Source: Bacteroides sp. (GTDB lineage: Bacteria; Bacteroidota; Bacteroidia; Bacteroidales; SM23-62). From it: a stretch of DNA of 11,289 nucleotides. The position numbers were made by a program, and so were the translations under genes. Location: contig JAUUZM010000062.1 in NCBI GenBank assembly GCA_030589965.1, positions 1 to 11,289 of the forward strand, written 5' to 3'. Of this stretch, positions 8,402 to 11,289 are shown one piece after another (the first letter of the stretch is position 1; every line of letters begins with the position of its first letter). The notes under the pieces were generated by a model. The model had not been told where the DNA came from. It was given only the letters and a program-made list of their open reading frames with translations, and ran no database searches.

Positions 8402-9985
8402 GAGTGGCTCAGGGGACTAAACCTAAAAATGAAACTTCTGATAGCCGCGCTTCAAATAGCAGGATTTGCAATGCTTATTTTCTCCATTGAAAAATTCATC
8501 TGGCAAATGGCAGGTGGCATACTGGTAGTTGCAGGAATACCCGCTGCTATCTGGTTTGTTACCAGCAGTCTCCGAAAGGCAAGCGTTGAAATCATACCCA
8601 AAGAAGAAAAGTTGCATATTCGCATTGCCAACCTTGTTAAGATTTACGGTAGGGATAGTAAATCTGTCAGGGAATACAGGACAGGGATGTTTATGGCAAG
8701 GAAGGCAACAAAAGAAGATTCAGATCCTGTTCCTAAATTCCAGGCATTGGTCTGGCAACTACCACTCCTGGGCTTCCTGGTGTATTTTTCCTGGTTCTAC
8801 CTTGTTAGTGGGTTCTGGAAGTTGGCTGCCACCATTGTATCCTGGTATTTCATATTATCATTAATCAGGGGATTCCGTAAGTACTACAAACAAAAAATTC
8901 TTGGAGTTATCCAGCAAATTATCCTCTATGTCACTCCGGCTCTTATCATAGCACTTTTTTACTTTGATTGGAATAACGTTGCCCTTACCGCTATATGCGG
9001 ATCGGTCTGGTACCTATTGATCCTGATAAACTATACCGGAAACAAGATTCGCAATGGCACACTTGAAGTGAAACAGGTTCGTAAAATATTCAGGTGGTTT
9101 GCCTGGTTTGTAAATATTTTACCGGGAGTCGGGAGTTCTAAAGAAAGGTTCAAGGCGCTCAGAGGAGTTTCCCTGGATATTGGTACCGGGATGTTTGGTT
9201 TACTGGGGCCGAATGGTGCCGGAAAATCAACTATGATCCGTATTATTTGTGGAATCCTGGAGCAAAGCTATGGCAAAATCTGGATCAATGGGATTGATAC
9301 CCAGGAAAAACGTGAGGAACTGCAGGGACTCATCGGGTATCTCCCCCAGGAATTCGGTATGTACGAGAATATGTCCGCCTATGCCTACCTTGATTACCAG
9401 GCAATACTAAAAGGTATCACCGACACCGAAAAACGAAACAAACGCATCAGGGAGGTTCTTGAATCGGTGCATATGTGGGACAGCCGGTCTAAAAAGATTG
9501 GTTCCTATTCCGGAGGAATGAAACAACGCATCGGAATTGCTCAGGTATTACTCCATCTTCCAAGAATACTTGTAGTGGATGAACCTACAGCCGGACTCGA
9601 TCCCAGGGAAAGAATCAGGTTCCGGAATCTTCTCGTTGAACTAAGCAGAGACAGAATTGTGATCTTTTCAACTCATATTATCGAGGATATATCCAGTTCC
9701 TGTAATACCATGGCCGTTATTAATAATGGCGAAGTCCTTTATAATGGCACACCTAAAGATATGGCACATCAGGCAGAAGGTAAGGTGTGGAAAGCTAATC
9801 TACCGGCAGATAAATTTGAAGAGCAGACCAAGGATCTGCTTGTGATGCATCATATGCGTGACGGAGATCAGATCAGGATACGGTGCATATCAGCCGAAAA
9901 ACCGTTTGAGAATGCTGAAGAGGAACTTCCACTTCTGGAGGATGCTTATCTCTGGCTCCTTAAATTACACAAAGAAAAAGCTTAG
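5297..9985 (+). CDS. RND efflux permease fused to a membrane linker and an ABC transporter ATPase
   Basis: A single uninterrupted 1562-aa frame encodes three parts. Residues 1 to about 1035 are a full RND permease: TM1 at about 9-27, TM2-6 at about 333-490, TM7 at about 527-546, TM8-12 at about 876-1028, and two periplasmic porter loops between them. Residues about 1045-1250 add six further hydrophobic segments. Residues about 1256-1562 are a complete ABC nucleotide-binding domain with Walker A, Q-loop, signature, Walker B and H-loop all intact. RND pumps are normally proton-driven and end after TM12, so an attached ATPase is unusual. The TM4 motif is GMLLDTSVVVLEN (Asp399, Thr400 in place of AcrB Asp408), TM10 has Asn942 where AcrB has Lys940, and Arg974 in TM11 is kept. 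The start ATG overlaps the stop of the first RND gene and follows GGAGG by one base. The next gene, 9 bp downstream, encodes a likely ABC membrane partner. Domain identities are clear; the coupling of the two halves is inference. Confidence 0.93.
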   Translation: MKFLINRRTLISMLFISSTLLGYISYQQLKMEIFPNAELPMLYVQVNSQIEVTPEYMEQKGVIPVESAIASLENIELIESTAGRRRGMVYISYENNTDLKYAYLKLDERITALSQELPEGFRLQVIKMDIEQMSNILMSLQVRGSGGADRVRNFVDQNITSELENIDGVAAVNVYGGREKSVDIILNKAACEAYGITPGRVRSILSRNMSIRQYGGMIKEEGQRFFVYMDAEYKDIRQIEGLVVGRSSNPVQLKDVAEVFYGEKEVETISRVNGKDAISIMIISDGQANIIDLSHQMREDIAELNKKNKVYDIEIVVQDDQAEMMEDNINQIIKLAITGGLLAIFILWVFLRNISLVTVVALAMPVSIYTAFNFFFAFDVSINSLTLIGIALAVGMLLDTSVVVLENIYRLRTLGYKPADAVIQGTSEVWKAVLAATLTTIAVFVPFNLADNFFVELLGKHIGVSIISTLAVSMIASLLLIPMIVHVIISRRRTKAKAKEVYQKVSLDNYGIRIYLFLLKTALRNPAATLIIVLILFFVTILSSMSVSVNKKSSLETDQIKLYVEMWTGTTLDYTDETVASLETKLREIKEIKDIVSNIQEEEAVITLILHEDYEDIDKRNFAAIQKDILDLRGDNPRAELSLRASSSRGGDGGGGRGGAAGFQSMMGIGEDEEYLLLKGQDFDLMVEIAEVLEEHLDELENIDDENISVRQNQPEVHLDFNTRLMTDYDISLSQVLGELNSFQNQVSSGVNFRHGGEEYEIMIKYDESLVEDSKEEKTLDDLRMLEIPDSQDENHHELESFTNIFYSRGMREIARVNQEKQIKVTYDYEDEVYDSKELLEYAREEVAGIIANANIPSGVAVELVQEESTVDEFRNLFLIALLLVYMILAIVFESFITPFVLLFSIPLAAIGSFFFLTITGNSLFNANTLTGFLILLGIVVNNGIILIDFVSVLQKKGFRRTRALMVAGLSRVRPILITAVTTCVAMLPLALGKSEYVEAIGPPFAVTVIGGLTVSTLLTLVFIPMLYNGIENSMEWLRGLNLKMKLLIAALQIAGFAMLIFSIEKFIWQMAGGILVVAGIPAAIWFVTSSLRKASVEIIPKEEKLHIRIANLVKIYGRDSKSVREYRTGMFMARKATKEDSDPVPKFQALVWQLPLLGFLVYFSWFYLVSGFWKLAATIVSWYFILSLIRGFRKYYKQKILGVIQQIILYVTPALIIALFYFDWNNVALTAICGSVWYLLILINYTGNKIRNGTLEVKQVRKIFRWFAWFVNILPGVGSSKERFKALRGVSLDIGTGMFGLLGPNGAGKSTMIRIICGILEQSYGKIWINGIDTQEKREELQGLIGYLPQEFGMYENMSAYAYLDYQAILKGITDTEKRNKRIREVLESVHMWDSRSKKIGSYSGGMKQRIGIAQVLLHLPRILVVDEPTAGLDPRERIRFRNLLVELSRDRIVIFSTHIIEDISSSCNTMAVINNGEVLYNGTPKDMAHQAEGKVWKANLPADKFEEQTKDLLVMHHMRDGDQIRIRCISAEKPFENAEEELPLLEDAYLWLLKLHKEKA
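7232..7282 (+). other. Glycine-rich low-complexity segment in the second porter loop
   Basis: Residues 646-662 of the fusion protein read as three serines, then a run dominated by glycine with Arg, Asp and Ala, encoded by repeated GGN codons. It lies in the second periplasmic loop, just before the strand EEYLLLKG. In MdtC and AcrB the matching place, by eye, is the loop leading into the PC2 subdomain near the substrate-entry region. The first RND protein has no such tract at its equivalent place, only a short GLSSAGGG. Confidence 0.75.
8429..9040 (+). other. Six-segment membrane linker between the RND and ABC domains
   Basis: After RND TM12 the frame continues with about six hydrophobic stretches, at residues of roughly 1046-1064, 1069-1090, 1154-1173, 1175-1193, 1201-1222 and 1228-1247. 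A polar stretch of about 60 residues lies between the second and third. That stretch contains LHIRIANLVKIYG (1106-1118), which resembles the first strand of an ABC ATPase although the real ATPase begins about 150 residues later. An even number of segments keeps the ATPase on the cytoplasmic side, as it must be. I do not recognise the linker as a named family. It could be a half ABC membrane domain, a scaffold or a regulatory unit. Confidence 0.7.
9062..9982 (+). other. ABC ATPase domain of the fusion protein (residues about 1256-1562)
   Basis: All catalytic motifs are present: Walker A GPNGAGKST at 1304-1312 (Lys1310), Q-loop Gln1351 in LPQEFGMYENM, signature SGGMKQR at 1405-1411, Walker B ILVVDEP with Asp1428 and catalytic Glu1429, the D-loop Asp1435 in AGLD, and H-loop His1460 in FSTHIIED. 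The MFGLLGPNGAGKS and SYSGGMKQR wording is typical of ATPases that pair with ABC-2-type permeases (the GldA/CcmA/NodI-like group). About 80 residues beyond the H-loop form the usual small C-terminal part, including LPLLEDAYLWL near the end. Nothing suggests inactivation. Only one ATPase is encoded, so two copies of this polypeptide are needed for ATP hydrolysis. Confidence 0.94.
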
Positions 9986-9994
9986 AATCAGAAT

Positions 9995-10708
9995 ATGGCA
10001 TCATTCAAGAACATACGGAATAATATCATAAAACTTGGCAGGTATAATATAAGGATTGTTTTTGGCGGAAAATTCATCTACTTTATTTTTGCCGCACTTG
10101 GATTCTTTCTGCTCATAGGTACAATAATGGCATTTGATGAGAGCTATATGGGCATTGATGATGTTTACGAACTCCTGATCTTCCCTACAATTCTTCTGGT
10201 TTTTTATCCTTCAGCTTTCGGGATTCAGAACGATGCTGACCAAAGAACCCTTGAGATCATATTCGGAATACCGGATTACCGTTATAAAGTATGGCTGGTT
10301 CGCCTGCTAATGGTTCTTATTATTGTATTCGTTGTTCTTTTTCCATTTGCCTACATAGCTCATTATGCCCTTGTTAGTATTCCCATATTTGAAATGGTCC
10401 TGCAGCTTATGGTCCTGGCTATTTTCAGTTCCACCCTGGGATTCTGTGTTTCCACCCTGGTTAAAAACGGTAACGCCACAGCTGTAATAATGGTTGTAAT
10501 TGGACTTGTATTCCTGATTCTTTCCGATGAACTGGATGAGTCAAAATGGAATGTATTTCTGAATCCTTTTGATATGCCACGTAATATCAACGAAATTGTA
10601 TGGATAGAATTATTACGGCAGAACCGCATAATCCTGGGAATAGCATCCGTGGTTTTTCTATTACTTGGACTCCTGAACCTTCAAAACAGGGAAAAGTTTC
10701 TCAGGTAA
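9995..10708 (+). CDS. ABC-2-type transporter permease
   Basis: This 237-aa integral membrane protein has six predicted membrane segments, at residues of about 26-46, 57-77, 99-125, 132-155, 160-178 and 212-228. Between the second and third is DQRTLEIIFGIP (82-93). This type of Thr-Leu-Glu cytoplasmic element is common in ABC-2 permeases and contacts the ATPase. The length matches GldF-like and other small ABC-2 permeases. It starts 9 bp after the stop of the RND-ABC fusion gene and is the last gene of the operon, so it is the obvious membrane partner of the fused ATPase. Two copies with two ATPase domains would make a full ABC transporter. Alternatively it could pair with the six-segment linker of the fusion protein. 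The substrate is unknown. Confidence 0.85.
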   Translation: MASFKNIRNNIIKLGRYNIRIVFGGKFIYFIFAALGFFLLIGTIMAFDESYMGIDDVYELLIFPTILLVFYPSAFGIQNDADQRTLEIIFGIPDYRYKVWLVRLLMVLIIVFVVLFPFAYIAHYALVSIPIFEMVLQLMVLAIFSSTLGFCVSTLVKNGNATAVIMVVIGLVFLILSDELDESKWNVFLNPFDMPRNINEIVWIELLRQNRIILGIASVVFLLLGLLNLQNREKFLR

Positions 10709-10770
10709 GCTCTCCTTCCTGCAGGCCCCCACCAGACTGTAAGCCCCTATCAGACGAATTAGTTTACCAT

Positions 10771-11289
10771 CTACTCCCCTGCATCCGGTACCTGCTTTTC
10801 AAGATCATCCAGCTGTTCAGACCTTTTCTTTAAAAGTCTGATGTATTCCTGTGTGAGGGTATCAGGCATGAGCTTGCTTGATTTATTGGCCCAGTCCAGT
10901 GCTGGAATCATCAGATCTTCCATCTCACACACCAGTGCCATATTAAAACTGGCTCGAGCTGCTGTTTCATTATCATCCTGGTAGGCAATCTTTTTCCAAA
11001 TATCAGCTGCTCCGTTCCAATCATTTTTAGCAGCCTTTTTTGATGCCTTTCTCATACCACGTCCACCTGATTTATAATAATACCGGGGAACCGGTATCCA
11101 GGTTGGACTAATTCTTTCACCATAAATTAATCCTGTATTATAGGCTGCCTTCCTGCTTATCCTGATCAGTTGCCGGAGCCTTGCATCATTATCCTTTGAA
11201 TTAGGATTATTGTAAATCCAGTCATCAATCGTATCCATTAAAGTGTATTCATCCAGGATTATACCTTGATTCATGTCATATATCCTCCA
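10771..11289 (-). CDS. DUF6340 / TPR-like protein, C-terminal part (5' partial)
   Basis: The minus-strand frame is open from the right edge of the window to a TAG at 10771-10773. The ATG at 11274 is probably internal, because the five codons before it read WRIYD and continue the family pattern into the residues after it. About 172 residues are visible. They include GERISPTWIPVPRYYY, a lysine/arginine-rich helix, then a helical TPR-like section with NDWNGAADIWKKIA and ARASFNMALVCEMED. This order matches the DUF6340 family, which is common in Bacteroidota, often carries an N-terminal lipoprotein signal (not visible here) and has no established function. The gene points toward the efflux operon, so it is not part of it. 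The family call is from memory of its pattern, not a search. Confidence 0.75.
   Translation of the reverse strand, partial: WRIYDMNQGIILDEYTLMDTIDDWIYNNPNSKDNDARLRQLIRISRKAAYNTGLIYGERISPTWIPVPRYYYKSGGRGMRKASKKAAKNDWNGAADIWKKIAYQDDNETAARASFNMALVCEMEDLMIPALDWANKSSKLMPDTLTQEYIRLLKKRSEQLDDLEKQVPDAGE

Noticed and set aside
8300..8440. RND-ABC fusion caused by a lost stop codon or sequencing indel
   Set aside because: The frame runs smoothly from TM12 through a polar turn into the next hydrophobic segments with no sign of garbled residues. The ATG at 8429 (Met1045) has no ribosome-binding site in front of it. An error cannot be fully excluded without comparison to homologues.
10704..10768. Possible terminator between the convergent genes
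   Set aside because: Only a 5-bp complement (GGTAA and TTACC) with a loop of more than 50 bases was found, with no T-run. The CCTGCAGG palindrome at 10718-10725 is too short to be a stem-loop. No convincing terminator is visible in this 62-bp gap.

Overview
The window looks like a chromosomal segment of a Bacteroidota (Bacteroidales/Marinilabiliales-like) bacterium. The reasons are the C-terminal part of a DUF6340-type protein at the right end, generally weak Shine-Dalgarno sequences, an outer-membrane efflux layout typical of the phylum, and moderately AT-rich base composition judged by eye. The taxon is inferred; no rRNA or other marker gene is present.

Positions 2-10708 hold five tightly packed plus-strand genes that read as one operon. 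They are a TolC-family outer-membrane factor (5' end outside the window), a lipoprotein periplasmic adaptor, an RND permease of normal length (1035 aa), a giant second RND permease (1562 aa) that continues in frame into six extra membrane segments and a complete ABC ATPase, and a six-TM ABC-2-type permease. Spacings are 13 bp, 30 bp, a 4-bp ATGA overlap, and 9 bp. After a 62-bp convergent gap, the minus strand carries the 3' part of a DUF6340/TPR-like gene that runs off the right edge.

Read together, TolC, the adaptor and the two RND proteins form an inner-to-outer-membrane efflux pump, probably with a mixed RND trimer as in MdtBC. The unusual part is that one RND subunit is covalently joined to an ABC nucleotide-binding domain and the next gene supplies an ABC-2 membrane partner. 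The operon therefore appears to combine a proton-driven RND pump and an ATP-driven ABC transporter in one physically linked assembly. A plausible model, which is inference, is that the ABC part moves a substrate across or out of the inner membrane and the RND/adaptor/TolC part takes it out of the cell. An alternative is that ATP hydrolysis drives or gates the RND part. The substrate cannot be read from the sequence.

No RNA gene, CRISPR array, insertion sequence, convincing promoter or convincing terminator was seen. There is no non-coding stretch longer than about 60 bp.
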